64,000 nucleotides of DNA from Sphingomonadales bacterium (lineage in GTDB: Bacteria; Pseudomonadota; Alphaproteobacteria; Sphingomonadales; Sphingomonadaceae), in assembly GCA_027486895.1 (NCBI GenBank), contig JAIXOE010000037.1, positions 62,001-126,000 on the forward strand. The letters run 5' to 3'. Every line of letters starts with the position of its first letter. The first letter of the stretch is position 1. Below the pieces are notes generated by a model, which worked only from the letters and a program-made list of their open reading frames with translations, searched no databases and was not told the DNA's origin. Position numbers and translations under genes: made by a program. Of this stretch, positions 55,584 to 64,000 are shown piece after piece.

Positions 55584-57634
55584 TATGTTCTCACCATCAT
55601 CCAGCTAACCGCTGAGACAAGTCCCAGAAGCATCACCAGCGCATATGTATAAAGATAACCCGACTGCATTTTAACGGCCAGCTTACTGCCAAAGGAAACG
55701 ACTGCAGCCGAACCATTTGGTCCAAACCGGTCAATAATACCGATATCGCCCTGCTTCCAGAACAGGCGGCCGAACCAGAAGGCGGGCCGGATAAACACCG
55801 CATTATACAGCTCGTCAAAATACCATTTGTTGAGGAAGAAACGGTACAAAGGTGCAAATGCCGAAGCTAAACGCTGCGGCGCATCCTTTGACTGCTGATA
55901 CATCAAATAGGCAACCACTAGGCCAGTCAGCATGGCCACTGTCGACGACAGCTTCACCCACAACGGGACCTCATGCATCGCATGCATCAAATGTTCATTG
56001 AAGAACAACGTGCTGTTCGCCCAGAATGCCTTGCCCGTTTCGGCTTCAATGAATCCGCCATGGAATGCAAAGCCCGCGAACACCGCGCCCAATGTCAGCA
56101 CGCCCAATGGAATGAGCATCGACAGCGGACTTTCATGCGGATGGTAACCACCGGTGCCCTCACCGTGCGCATGTTTAGCATGACCATGGCCATCACTCTC
56201 ATGCGCCGGCTCGTCATGTACGGCATGGTCATGAATCGCATGCTGAATATGCTCGGACTGCGCCCAACGCGGCGTTCCAAAAAATGTCAGGAACATGAGG
56301 CGCCAGCTGTAGAAGCTGGTCAATAGTGCAGCAACGACGCCGATTGTGAACGCATACATGTGATAGGTCGAGTTGCTCGCGAACGCGGCTTCGATGATAG
56401 CGTCTTTGGAATAGAACCCAGCCAACCCGCCAACACCGACAATGCCAACGCCCGTAATCGCCAATGTGCCCGCCATCATCGCCCAGAAGGTCAACGGGAT
56501 ATGTTTCCGAAGACCGCCGTAATAACGCATGTCCTGCTCATGATGCATCGCGTGAATAACTGAGCCAGCACCTAAGAACAGCAACGCCTTAAAGAAAGCG
56601 TGTGTGAACAGATGGAACATCGCTGCTCCATATGCGCCCGAACCCGCTGCAAAGAACATGTAGCCAAGCTGCGAGCAGGTCGAATACGCAATGACGCGCT
56701 TGATGTCCGTTTGCACCAAACCAACGGTTGCTGCAAAAATCGCAGTTGTCGCGCCGACTATCGTCACCACGTTGAGCGCGAACTGGCTTGTCTCAAACAA
56801 TGGCGACAAGCGGCAGACCATGAACACGCCAGCGGTAACCATTGTCGCAGCGTGGATCAGCGCTGACACAGGCGTAGGGCCTTCCATCGCGTCGGGTAGC
56901 CAAGTGTGAAGACCCAACTGCGCAGATTTACCCATCGCACCGATGAACAACAATATGCACAGCAAGCTCATGGTGTCGACGCGCATGCCAAGGAAGCCAA
57001 TGCTTGAGCCAACCTTGTCCGGTGCAGCAGCCAAAATTTCCGGGATGGAAACTGTGCCGAACAGCCAGAACACACCGAATATACCAAGCATGAAGCCAAG
57101 GTCACCAACGCGGTTCACGACAAATGCCTTGATTGCGGCGGCGTTTGCGCTTGGCTTTTTATACCAGAAACCAATCAGCAGATAAGACGCGAGACCAACG
57201 CCTTCCCATCCAAAGAACATTTGAACGAGATTGTTGGCGGTCACGAGCATCAACATCGCGAAAGTGAACAGCGACAGGTACGCAAAAAAGCGCGGTTGAT
57301 CAGGGTCTTCCTCCATATAGCCCCAGCTATACAAATGGACGAGTGCGGAAACCGTGGTGATAACCACCAGCATGACCGCAGTCAGCGCATCAACACGCAG
57401 TTCCCAATCAAATGACAAATCACCCGATTGGACCCAGTTCATCACCGGCGCGACATACGCAGTTTCACTGCCGTTGAGAAATCCGATGAAGATGGGCCAA
57501 CTCAGCAAAGACGCAGTGAACAGGCCCGCTGTGGTGATTGTCTTGGACGCAACCGCGCCAATGAAGCGTTGGCCAAGACCAGCAACGAGCGCTGCCAAAA
57601 GCGGCAGGAAAACAATGATATGGATCGAAGTCAC
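55583..57634 (-). CDS. nuoL: NADH-quinone oxidoreductase subunit L
   Basis: 683 residues, the largest antiporter-like subunit. [57 protein letters not shown] and [18 protein letters not shown] are the typical channel motifs. A histidine-rich cytoplasmic or periplasmic loop ([26 protein letters not shown], only in part conserved) lies near residue 470. The C-terminus extends as the lateral helix that spans the membrane arm. Confidence 0.97.
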   Translation of the reverse strand: MTSIHIIVFLPLLAALVAGLGQRFIGAVASKTITTAGLFTASLLSWPIFIGFLNGSETAYVAPVMNWVQSGDLSFDWELRVDALTAVMLVVITTVSALVHLYSWGYMEEDPDQPRFFAYLSLFTFAMLMLVTANNLVQMFFGWEGVGLASYLLIGFWYKKPSANAAAIKAFVVNRVGDLGFMLGIFGVFWLFGTVSIPEILAAAPDKVGSSIGFLGMRVDTMSLLCILLFIGAMGKSAQLGLHTWLPDAMEGPTPVSALIHAATMVTAGVFMVCRLSPLFETSQFALNVVTIVGATTAIFAATVGLVQTDIKRVIAYSTCSQLGYMFFAAGSGAYGAAMFHLFTHAFFKALLFLGAGSVIHAMHHEQDMRYYGGLRKHIPLTFWAMMAGTLAITGVGIVGVGGLAGFYSKDAIIEAAFASNSTYHMYAFTIGVVAALLTSFYSWRLMFLTFFGTPRWAQSEHIQHAIHDHAVHDEPAHESDGHGHAKHAHGEGTGGYHPHESPLSMLIPLGVLTLGAVFAGFAFHGGFIEAETGKAFWANSTLFFNEHLMHAMHEVPLWVKLSSTVAMLTGLVVAYLMYQQSKDAPQRLASAFAPLYRFFLNKWYFDELYNAVFIRPAFWFGRLFWKQGDIGIIDRFGPNGSAAVVSFGSKLAVKMQSGYLYTYALVMLLGLVSAVSWMMVRT

Positions 57635-57640
57635 TGGATG

Positions 57641-57946
57641 TTATCCCTTCATCCGATTGACATCGTCAACCGCAATGGTGCCCCGGCCACGGAAGTAGAT
57701 GACCAAAATAGCAAGGCCAATGGCCGCTTCACCAGCAGCCACAGTCAACACGAACATCGCAAAAATCTGGCCTGTAAGGTCGCCAAGAAAGACGCTGAAC
57801 GCGACAAGGTTGATGTTTACTGCCAGCAATATCAACTCAATCGCCATCAAAATGATGATCACGTTTTTGCGGTTCAGGAAAATGCCCAGCACACCCATGA
57901 CAAACAGAATGCTGCTGACCACAAGATAATGTTCGATACCAATCAC
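57641..57946 (-). CDS. nuoK: NADH-quinone oxidoreductase subunit K
   Basis: This is a 101-residue, three-helix subunit. [46 protein letters not shown] carries the conserved membrane glutamate in [11 protein letters not shown], and [17 protein letters not shown] holds the second. The ATG overlaps the nuoJ stop (ATGA). Confidence 0.97.
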   Translation of the reverse strand: MIGIEHYLVVSSILFVMGVLGIFLNRKNVIIILMAIELILLAVNINLVAFSVFLGDLTGQIFAMFVLTVAAGEAAIGLAILVIYFRGRGTIAVDDVNRMKG

Positions 57947-58563
57947 AACTCGATCCCCTGCCCTACCGGTTGATTGACGTTGCGCGTCGCGTCTTCGGGA
58001 CGGCGCTGTACCTGGCTGCTGATGCTTTGGCCTCGGGTGCCATGGCTCTTACGATGCGTAAGAACGATCGCGCCCACCATTGCCACCAACAAGATCAAGC
58101 CCGCAGTTTCAAACATGAAAACATATTTGCTGTAAAGAAGGGCACCGACAGCCTCGATATTGGGAACAGCAGCCGAAACGGTAGCTGAGCCAGCCTCTGG
58201 CGTGCCAAGTGTGACGGCACCAGCCTGATAAGCGCCAATGCCAAGCACGAGTTCAGCGGCGAGAACAACCGCAAGCAACAAACCCAATGGCACGTTTTTC
58301 ACGAAGCCCGCGCGCAGTTCGGCGAAATCAATGTCGAGCATCATCACAACAAACAGGAACAGTACGGCGACGGCGCCCACATAAACAATGACGAGCAGCA
58401 TCGCGATAAATTCTGCGCCGATTAGGACCATGAGGCCGGCGGCGTTAAAGAACGCGACGATCAGCCAAAGCACGCTGTGCACTGGGTTGCGCGCAAAGAT
58501 GACCATCGCGGCAGACGCGATAACAATGCTTGCGAAAATATAGAATGAGACGAGTTGGATCAC
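57943..58563 (-). CDS. nuoJ: NADH-quinone oxidoreductase subunit J
   Basis: This 206-residue, five-helix subunit carries the family segments [56 protein letters not shown] and a hydrophilic C-terminal tail ending in [20 protein letters not shown]. It contributes to the quinone-linked E-channel. The gap to nuoI is 12 bases. Confidence 0.96.
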   Translation of the reverse strand: MIQLVSFYIFASIVIASAAMVIFARNPVHSVLWLIVAFFNAAGLMVLIGAEFIAMLLVIVYVGAVAVLFLFVVMMLDIDFAELRAGFVKNVPLGLLLAVVLAAELVLGIGAYQAGAVTLGTPEAGSATVSAAVPNIEAVGALLYSKYVFMFETAGLILLVAMVGAIVLTHRKSHGTRGQSISSQVQRRPEDATRNVNQPVGQGIEL

Positions 58564-58575
58564 GATGGGCCGCCC

Positions 58576-59064
58576 TTAACGATAGGGTGCATCGGCGGCA
58601 AGGTTCGCGGCGATTGCCCGTTCCCATTTCGCGCCGTTGTCGAGGAGCTTGGCCTTGTCATAGAACAATTCCTCGCGAGTTTCGGTAGCAAATTCGAGGT
58701 TTGGCCCCTCGACGATCGCATCCACGGGGCAAGCTTCTTGGCAGAAACCGCAATAAATGCACTTCGTCATGTCGATGTCGTAGCGCGTGGTGCGGCGGCT
58801 GCCGTCTTCGCGTGGTTCTGACTCGATCGTGATCGCCAATGCCGGACATACTGCTTCACACAGCTTGCAAGCGATGCAGCGCTCTTCACCATTGGGATAA
58901 CGCCGCAAAGCATGCTCACCGCGAAAACGCGGGCTCAACGGGTTCTTCTCGAACGGATAGTTGATCGTCGCCTTTGGCTTGAAGAAATATTGCAAGGTCA
59001 GCCAGTGCGCCTTGACGAATTCCCACAGAGTAAAGGTTTTTATGAGATGCGCGATGGTGGTCAT
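58576..59064 (-). CDS. nuoI: NADH-quinone oxidoreductase subunit I
   Basis: This 162-residue ferredoxin-like subunit holds two 4Fe-4S clusters (N6a and N6b). The ligands are in [12 protein letters not shown] (Cys 63, 66, 69 and 73) and [12 protein letters not shown] (Cys 102, 105, 108 and 112). It transfers electrons from the peripheral arm to cluster N2. The start overlaps the nuoH stop by four bases. Confidence 0.97.
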   Translation of the reverse strand: MTTIAHLIKTFTLWEFVKAHWLTLQYFFKPKATINYPFEKNPLSPRFRGEHALRRYPNGEERCIACKLCEAVCPALAITIESEPREDGSRRTTRYDIDMTKCIYCGFCQEACPVDAIVEGPNLEFATETREELFYDKAKLLDNGAKWERAIAANLAADAPYR

Positions 59065-60107
59065 GCGAAATGTCCTGTGAACATAAGATAGCCGCTCACC
59101 AGAAAGACCCAGAACAGCGAGATTGGCAGGAACACTTTCCAGCCCAGACGCATCAATTGGTCATAGCGGTAACGCGGAACAGTCGCCTTCACCCAAGCGA
59201 AGATGAAGAACATCAAAAGAATTTTGGCGAAGAACCAAATGATGCCGGGAACGGCATAAAGTGGCGCCCAATCCACTGGCGGCAAATACCCACCCCAAAA
59301 CAGGATGGCGTTCAGCGCGCACATCAGGAGCACGTTGGCGTATTCGCCCAACCAGAACAGCGCAAACGCCATCGACGAATATTCGGTCTGGTAACCGGCA
59401 ACCAATTCGCTCTCTGCCTCGGTCAAATCAAACGGTGCACGCGCTGTTTCTGCCATGGAACTGATGAGGAACATCACCGCAATCGGGAACAGCAACGGGT
59501 TGAATGCATAAGCATTGATAAAGCCGAAGATGTGGCCGCGCTGTGCTTCAACAATGCCACCAACATTGAAGGTGCCTGCCCACAAAACGATGCAGATAAG
59601 GATAAAGCCAATCGAGACCTCATAGGAAATCATCTGCGCAGCAGCGCGCATGGCCGAATAGAAAGGATATTTCGAGTTGGAAGCCCAGCCCGCAATAACA
59701 ACGCCATACACACCCAGACTGCTGATCGCGAGAATGTAGAGCAAGCCAACGTTGATGTTGGATAGCACAACGCCGTCCGCAAAAGGTATAACCGCCCATG
59801 CCATCAAAGCGACGGTGAAGGTAATGATTGGCGCAATCAGGAAAAGTCCGCGGTTCGACGCGCTTGGAATGATTGTTTCCTGTAGGAATACTTTGAGGCC
59901 GTCAGCGAACGACTGTAGAATACCAAAAGGACCAACGACGTTAGGGCCTTTGCGAAGGGCAAAAGCTGCCCACAATTTACGTTCGGAGTAAATGATGAGC
60001 GCAACAGCCAGCATCAGCGGAAACGCGATGAGCAATATGCCTGCAATGGTCGCCGTGAACCATGCCGCTTCGTAAGACATGCCGAGGTTTTGGAAGAAGG
60101 AGGTCAT
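59061..60107 (-). CDS. nuoH: NADH-quinone oxidoreductase subunit H
   Basis: This 348-residue, eight-helix subunit forms the quinone chamber. [64 protein letters not shown] and [24 protein letters not shown] are the diagnostic segments. ATG 60107 overlaps the nuoG stop (ATGA) and is preferred over the track start 25 codons further upstream. Confidence 0.97.
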   Translation of the reverse strand: MTSFFQNLGMSYEAAWFTATIAGILLIAFPLMLAVALIIYSERKLWAAFALRKGPNVVGPFGILQSFADGLKVFLQETIIPSASNRGLFLIAPIITFTVALMAWAVIPFADGVVLSNINVGLLYILAISSLGVYGVVIAGWASNSKYPFYSAMRAAAQMISYEVSIGFILICIVLWAGTFNVGGIVEAQRGHIFGFINAYAFNPLLFPIAVMFLISSMAETARAPFDLTEAESELVAGYQTEYSSMAFALFWLGEYANVLLMCALNAILFWGGYLPPVDWAPLYAVPGIIWFFAKILLMFFIFAWVKATVPRYRYDQLMRLGWKVFLPISLFWVFLVSGYLMFTGHFA

Positions 60108-62104
60108 TCCGCTGCCTCCAGATATTGCGTGCCGTGAACGAGTTCTGCCGAGCATTTCTGCATCGTCTCCGACGCACGACATATGGCATTGGTCAGATAG
60201 AAATCCTTAATCGGATAATCGGCGATCTTGCCACTTACAGTTGAAGGCAATGTGGGTTCGGACCAGCCATAATCGGCAAGGCCTTCGACGCCTAATGCCG
60301 GAACAGCTTTGAACATTTCAACGCGGAGCGCTTCAAGGCTATCAAACGGTAGGCGCTTGCCAAGCACATCCGACAATGCGCGGAATATCGCCCAATCTTC
60401 GCGTGCATCGCCGGGTGGGAACACCGCACGCTCACCGCGTTGCACGCGGCCTTCGAGATTTACATATGTGCCGGATTTTTCGCTATATGCTGCGCCTGGC
60501 AAAATGACGTCTGCGTGATGCGCGCCATTGTCGCCATGGTGGCCGACGTAAACTTTGAAGCTACCCGCAAACAGGCTGTAGTCGGCCTCATCAGCGGCCA
60601 AGAAGAATGCCAGTTTTGGCTTCTTCGCAGCCAAGGTTTTGATGCCTCCATCATGCGCATAGCCGAGCATCAGTCCACCCATCCGCGCTGCGGCGAAGTG
60701 CAAGACGTTGAAGCCATTCCAGCCATCACGGACGAGCTTATACTTCTTGGCAAACGCCAATGCCGCGCCATGAACGCCTTCGTAACGAAGCGCGCCACCA
60801 CCAACAATAATCGCAGGGCGTTCTGCCGTCTTCAATGCATCAGCAAGTGCCTTTGGCGCCTTGGCCAGCACGCTCAAATCATCGCCGAGCCATTCGACCT
60901 TATAGGTTAGGTCGGTGACTGGCCCGATCGCAAAGACCTTCGCACCGCGCTTGCGGATTGCTTTTTGAATACGCGAGTTCACCAAAGGTGCTTCGCGCCG
61001 CAAATCGCTACCCACCAGCAGGATTACGTCAGCATTTTCGATGCCAGCAATCGTACTGTTGAAGTTTACCGCGCTCAGGCTCGACGTGTCATAGGCAAGA
61101 CCGGTTTGACGGCCCTCAAGCATCGACGAACCTGCAAGTGCACGCGCGGCATACATGGTTTCGCAATCAACCTGATCACCCGCGATTACCGCAGCATCGC
61201 CGGACCAACTGGCCTTGATTGCGTCAAACGCTTCTGTCCAGCTTGCTGCCACGAGCTTTCCGTCTCTGCGGATATATGGCTTGTCCAAACGACGATGCGT
61301 GAGACCATCAACCGCATGGCGTGTCTTATCCGACGCCCATTCTTCGTTCACGTCGTCGTTGATGCGCGGCAGTGCCCGCAATACAGCCCTGCCCCGACTA
61401 TCGAGGCGAATGTTGGTGCCGACCGCGTCCATCACATCAATGCTTGGCGTCTTCTTCAATTCCCATGGGCGCGCTTCGAAAGCATAAGGTTTCGACGTCA
61501 GCGCACCGACAGGGCAAAGATCAACAACATTGCCTGAGAGCTCGCTCTGCATCGCGTGCTCAAGGTAGGTCGTAATCTGCATGTTTTCGCCGCGACCGAT
61601 CGCACCGACTTCTTCGATGCCAGCGACTTCTTCGGCAAAACGAACGCAGCGGGTGCACTGGATGCAACGCGTCATCGCTGTCTTAACGATGGGACCCATA
61701 TATTTTTCGGTTACCGCACGCTTATTCTCTTCGAAACGCGATGCGCCACGCCCATAAGCAACGCTTTGGTCTTGCAGGTCACACTCACCGCCCTGATCGC
61801 AAATAGGGCAATCGAGCGGGTGGTTGATGAGCAGGAACTCCATCACGCCCTCACGCGCCTTTTTGACCATAGGCGTGTCAGTGCGAATAATTTGACCTTC
61901 TGTTGCGGGCAATGCGCACGATGCCTGCGGCTTTGGCGGACCCGGTGCAACCTCGACCAGGCACATGCGGCAGTTGCCAGCGATGGACAGCCGCTCGTGA
62001 TAGCAAAAGCGAGGAATTTCCTTGCCCGCCATCTCGCAAGCCTGAAGCACAGTGGCCCCTGCAGGAACTTCGAGTTCTAGACCGTCTACGGTAACTTTAG
62101 GCAT
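60104..62104 (-). CDS. nuoG: NADH-quinone oxidoreductase subunit G
   Basis: 666 residues, the large iron-sulphur subunit. An N-terminal 2Fe-2S site uses Cys 34, 45, 48 and 63 (FCYHE, GNCRMCLVEV, ASCALP). A 4Fe-4S cluster follows at HPLDCPICDQGGECDLQ, another at TRCIQCTRCVRF, and the rest is a molybdopterin-oxidoreductase-like domain without cofactor. It accepts electrons from NuoF. It starts directly next to the stop of the secreted gene upstream. Confidence 0.97.
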   Translation of the reverse strand: MPKVTVDGLELEVPAGATVLQACEMAGKEIPRFCYHERLSIAGNCRMCLVEVAPGPPKPQASCALPATEGQIIRTDTPMVKKAREGVMEFLLINHPLDCPICDQGGECDLQDQSVAYGRGASRFEENKRAVTEKYMGPIVKTAMTRCIQCTRCVRFAEEVAGIEEVGAIGRGENMQITTYLEHAMQSELSGNVVDLCPVGALTSKPYAFEARPWELKKTPSIDVMDAVGTNIRLDSRGRAVLRALPRINDDVNEEWASDKTRHAVDGLTHRRLDKPYIRRDGKLVAASWTEAFDAIKASWSGDAAVIAGDQVDCETMYAARALAGSSMLEGRQTGLAYDTSSLSAVNFNSTIAGIENADVILLVGSDLRREAPLVNSRIQKAIRKRGAKVFAIGPVTDLTYKVEWLGDDLSVLAKAPKALADALKTAERPAIIVGGGALRYEGVHGAALAFAKKYKLVRDGWNGFNVLHFAAARMGGLMLGYAHDGGIKTLAAKKPKLAFFLAADEADYSLFAGSFKVYVGHHGDNGAHHADVILPGAAYSEKSGTYVNLEGRVQRGERAVFPPGDAREDWAIFRALSDVLGKRLPFDSLEALRVEMFKAVPALGVEGLADYGWSEPTLPSTVSGKIADYPIKDFYLTNAICRASETMQKCSAELVHGTQYLEAAE

Positions 62105-62776
62105 TTAATTCTGCCCCTCATTTCTAAGTAAACCGACAACTCCTTCAGCAACCGCGGAACGGACAAATTGGCGGGATAGCCGCAAAGTTTGCCCGGCGGG
62201 AATACATGCGCTGAATGAAGGCGTAAGACCTCTGACGAGGGTTTCCTCACTTGATGAACCCGGTAAGCTGTTTAAAAATTGCACGGAATTGGCCCCTTCT
62301 TTCCGCGCAACACACTCGCCAAATCGTGCGATAGCTATTACCGATACAGCCTCTGGCGCCAAGGGCTGCGTATAGCCTTTCAGATAATCCGGCGAAGCCA
62401 ATCCCGAAAAGTCGATGCGGCCTTGAGACGAGTACAAGCGTTCATAAAGCGCCACGAACAAAGCCCCTCGCAGTAAGCTGCTCGACATGCTTAACTCACC
62501 GGTCGACAAACAGTCCTCGTCCGCGAGGGCCTTAAGGCGGGAACTATATTCTGGGTCTGTTACTACCATCCGAGTGACGACCTGGGCGCGTTCTGGATAT
62601 TTACGCACCACGCATGTACCAAATTCGGCAAGTGTGCGGCTGACTGCTTCAGGTGACGTGCCACGTATCTGCGCAGCCGGACGTTTGATCAACGAACCGG
62701 TTTCCTGCGCAAAGATTGATGCCGACGGCGAGATGGTCAGCGCAACAACGAGCGAAATGGCAAGCGCATGTTTCAT
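62105..62776 (-). CDS. Secreted protein of unknown function inside the nuo operon
   Basis: The protein has 223 residues. A clear signal peptide ([24 protein letters not shown]) is followed by a mature part of about 200 residues with two similar-looking segments, [14 protein letters not shown] and [13 protein letters not shown]. Each segment ends with a later cysteine (DEDCLSTGE and SFSACIPAG), which suggests an internal repeat with paired cysteines. No known complex I accessory family is recognised. It lies exactly between nuoF and nuoG: its ATG overlaps the nuoF stop (ATGA) and its stop abuts the nuoG start. It is therefore co-translated with complex I although exported to the periplasm. Confidence 0.82.
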   Translation of the reverse strand: MKHALAISLVVALTISPSASIFAQETGSLIKRPAAQIRGTSPEAVSRTLAEFGTCVVRKYPERAQVVTRMVVTDPEYSSRLKALADEDCLSTGELSMSSSLLRGALFVALYERLYSSQGRIDFSGLASPDYLKGYTQPLAPEAVSVIAIARFGECVARKEGANSVQFLNSLPGSSSEETLVRGLTPSFSACIPAGQTLRLSRQFVRSAVAEGVVGLLRNEGQN

Positions 62777-64000
62777 TCCGCTGCCTCCAGCATGTCATCG
62801 CCCTTGGCTTCGTGAATACGCCGCTCCATCTCTGGACGGAAATGCTTGATGAGGCCCTGAATTGGCCACGCAGCTGCGTCGCCAAGCGCACAAATTGTGT
62901 GGCCTTCAACCTGCTTGGTGACGTCGTACAGCGTATCGATGTCGCCAATCTCGGCATTGCCTGTGCGCATCTTTTCCATGACGCGCCACATCCAGCCAGT
63001 GCCTTCGCGGCATGGCGTGCACTGACCGCAGCTTTCGTGCTTGTAGAAATAGGAAAGCCGCGAAATGGCCCGGACGATGTCGGTAGACTTATCCATCACG
63101 ATGACGGCTGCAGTGCCAAGGCCTGAACCGACCTCTTTACAGCCGTCGAAATCTATCGGGACGTCCATCATCATGGCCGCAGGCACCAATGGCACCGATG
63201 AACCGCCTGGGATGACTGCAAGCAGATTGTCCCATCCACCGCGAATGCCACCACAATGCTTTTCGATGAGTTCACGGAATGGGATGCCCATCTCTTCTTC
63301 AACGACGCATGGCTTTTCCACATGGCCCGAAATCTGGAACAGCTTCGTCCCATGGTTATTCTCGCGACCGAAGCTTTTGAACCAAGCTGCGCCACGACGC
63401 AGGATTGTCGGCACAACTGCAATGCTCTCGACATTGTTAACCGTCGTCGGGCAGCCATAGAGGCCAGCGCCTGCCGGGAATGGCGGCTTCAGACGGGGTT
63501 GGCCCTTCTTACCCTCAAGGCTTTCGATCATCGCGGTTTCTTCACCGCAGATATAAGCCCCCGCGCCACGATGGACGAAGACGTCAAAATCATAACCCGA
63601 CTTTGCGGCGTTCTTGCCAAGCAAGCCCGCTGAATAGGCTTCGGCCACTGCCTTTTCGAGGACCTTGGCTTCAAAAATATATTCGCCGCGAATGTAGATA
63701 TACGCCGCACGTGCGCGCATCGCAAAACCGGCGATCAGAGCGCCTTCAATCAGCTTGTGCGGATCATGACGGATGATTTCGCGGTCCTTGCAAGAACCGG
63801 GTTCGGACTCATCGGCGTTGATAACAAGGAAATTAGGCCTCTCGGGCGTCGGCGCTTTGGGCATGAAGCTCCACTTCATACCCGTCGGGAAGCCAGCACC
63901 GCCACGGCCACGGAGACCAGAGGCCTTCACTTCTTCAATGATGGCGTCTTGTCCAGCTTTCATCAGATTGGCAGTTTTGTCCCAATCGCCACGCGCCTGC
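62773..64000 (-). CDS. nuoF: NADH-quinone oxidoreductase subunit F, 5' end cut by window
   Basis: The frame stays open to the right edge (codons for [12 protein letters not shown] precede the track start at 63963), so the true start lies outside. About 409 codons are visible. [21 protein letters not shown] is the NADH/FMN site, and [19 protein letters not shown] follows. The 4Fe-4S ligands are in [12 protein letters not shown] and TICALGD. This subunit oxidises NADH at the tip of the peripheral arm. nuoA-E are expected beyond the window. Confidence 0.97.
   Translation of the reverse strand, partial: QARGDWDKTANLMKAGQDAIIEEVKASGLRGRGGAGFPTGMKWSFMPKAPTPERPNFLVINADESEPGSCKDREIIRHDPHKLIEGALIAGFAMRARAAYIYIRGEYIFEAKVLEKAVAEAYSAGLLGKNAAKSGYDFDVFVHRGAGAYICGEETAMIESLEGKKGQPRLKPPFPAGAGLYGCPTTVNNVESIAVVPTILRRGAAWFKSFGRENNHGTKLFQISGHVEKPCVVEEEMGIPFRELIEKHCGGIRGGWDNLLAVIPGGSSVPLVPAAMMMDVPIDFDGCKEVGSGLGTAAVIVMDKSTDIVRAISRLSYFYKHESCGQCTPCREGTGWMWRVMEKMRTGNAEIGDIDTLYDVTKQVEGHTICALGDAAAWPIQGLIKHFRPEMERRIHEAKGDDMLEAAE

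Overview
The window looks like a chromosomal segment of an alphaproteobacterium, most likely a member of the Sphingomonadales. The evidence is a GTTC-N7-GTTC type LexA operator in front of lexA, a DUF1467 gene behind ribonuclease J, a DUF2336 gene, a 14-subunit-type complex I operon, a ROSE-type thermometer on an Hsp20 gene, and protein sequences that read like sphingomonad homologues. The genus is a guess. Genes are densely packed, many start codons overlap the previous stop (ATGA, TGATG or TAATG), and several convergent genes share or abut their stop codons. I see no insertion sequence, prophage, CRISPR array, rRNA or tRNA.

Layout. 1-4512 (+): a polyamine cluster (carboxy(nor)spermidine dehydrogenase cut by the left edge, its decarboxylase, an ornithine-type decarboxylase), then two MAPEG-family membrane proteins. 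4509-12740 (-): ETF-ubiquinone oxidoreductase, a TPR protein, ispE, an N-formylglutamate amidohydrolase-like gene, ilvD, a lipoprotein and a TrmA/RlmD-type RNA methyltransferase, close enough to be one long operon. 12855-15914 (+): a degenerate uracil-DNA glycosylase, a lytic transglycosylase and moaB. 15940-17629: a secreted YbjN-like protein and a divergent radical SAM protein with a LexA-type box in its promoter. 17626-25687 (-): lolC-lolD, glutathione peroxidase, dnaE, an acyl-CoA ligase and a DUF1330 protein.

25688-26137 is the only long stretch without a gene. It holds an orphan plus-strand intrinsic terminator, which implies an unannotated small RNA, then a sigma-32 type promoter and a ROSE-like thermometer that leads into hsp20. 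26775-29696 (-) carries tpiA, secG and pyrG. 29851-39170 (+) is a long co-directional run: a PpiD-like chaperone, trpE, a secreted MetX-like hydrolase, trpG, trpD, trpC, moaC, moeA and lexA. comEC (-) and gltA (+) follow.

42852-49156 is the least explained region. On the minus strand it has a degenerate Hpt protein, a nucleotidyltransferase-like membrane protein, a DUF2336 protein and a histidine-kinase-like protein. Divergent from these is a 762-residue membrane-anchored coiled-coil protein. The Hpt-like protein and the kinase-like protein both lack the phospho-accepting histidine at the expected place. This is my best candidate for an undescribed system.

49160-64000 (-): the complex I operon nuoF (cut by the right edge), a secreted protein of unknown function, nuoG to nuoN, then birA, coaX, rnj and a DUF1467 gene. 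The promoter and nuoA-E lie outside the window. All functional calls come from reading translated sequence and recalled family motifs; no database search was run.
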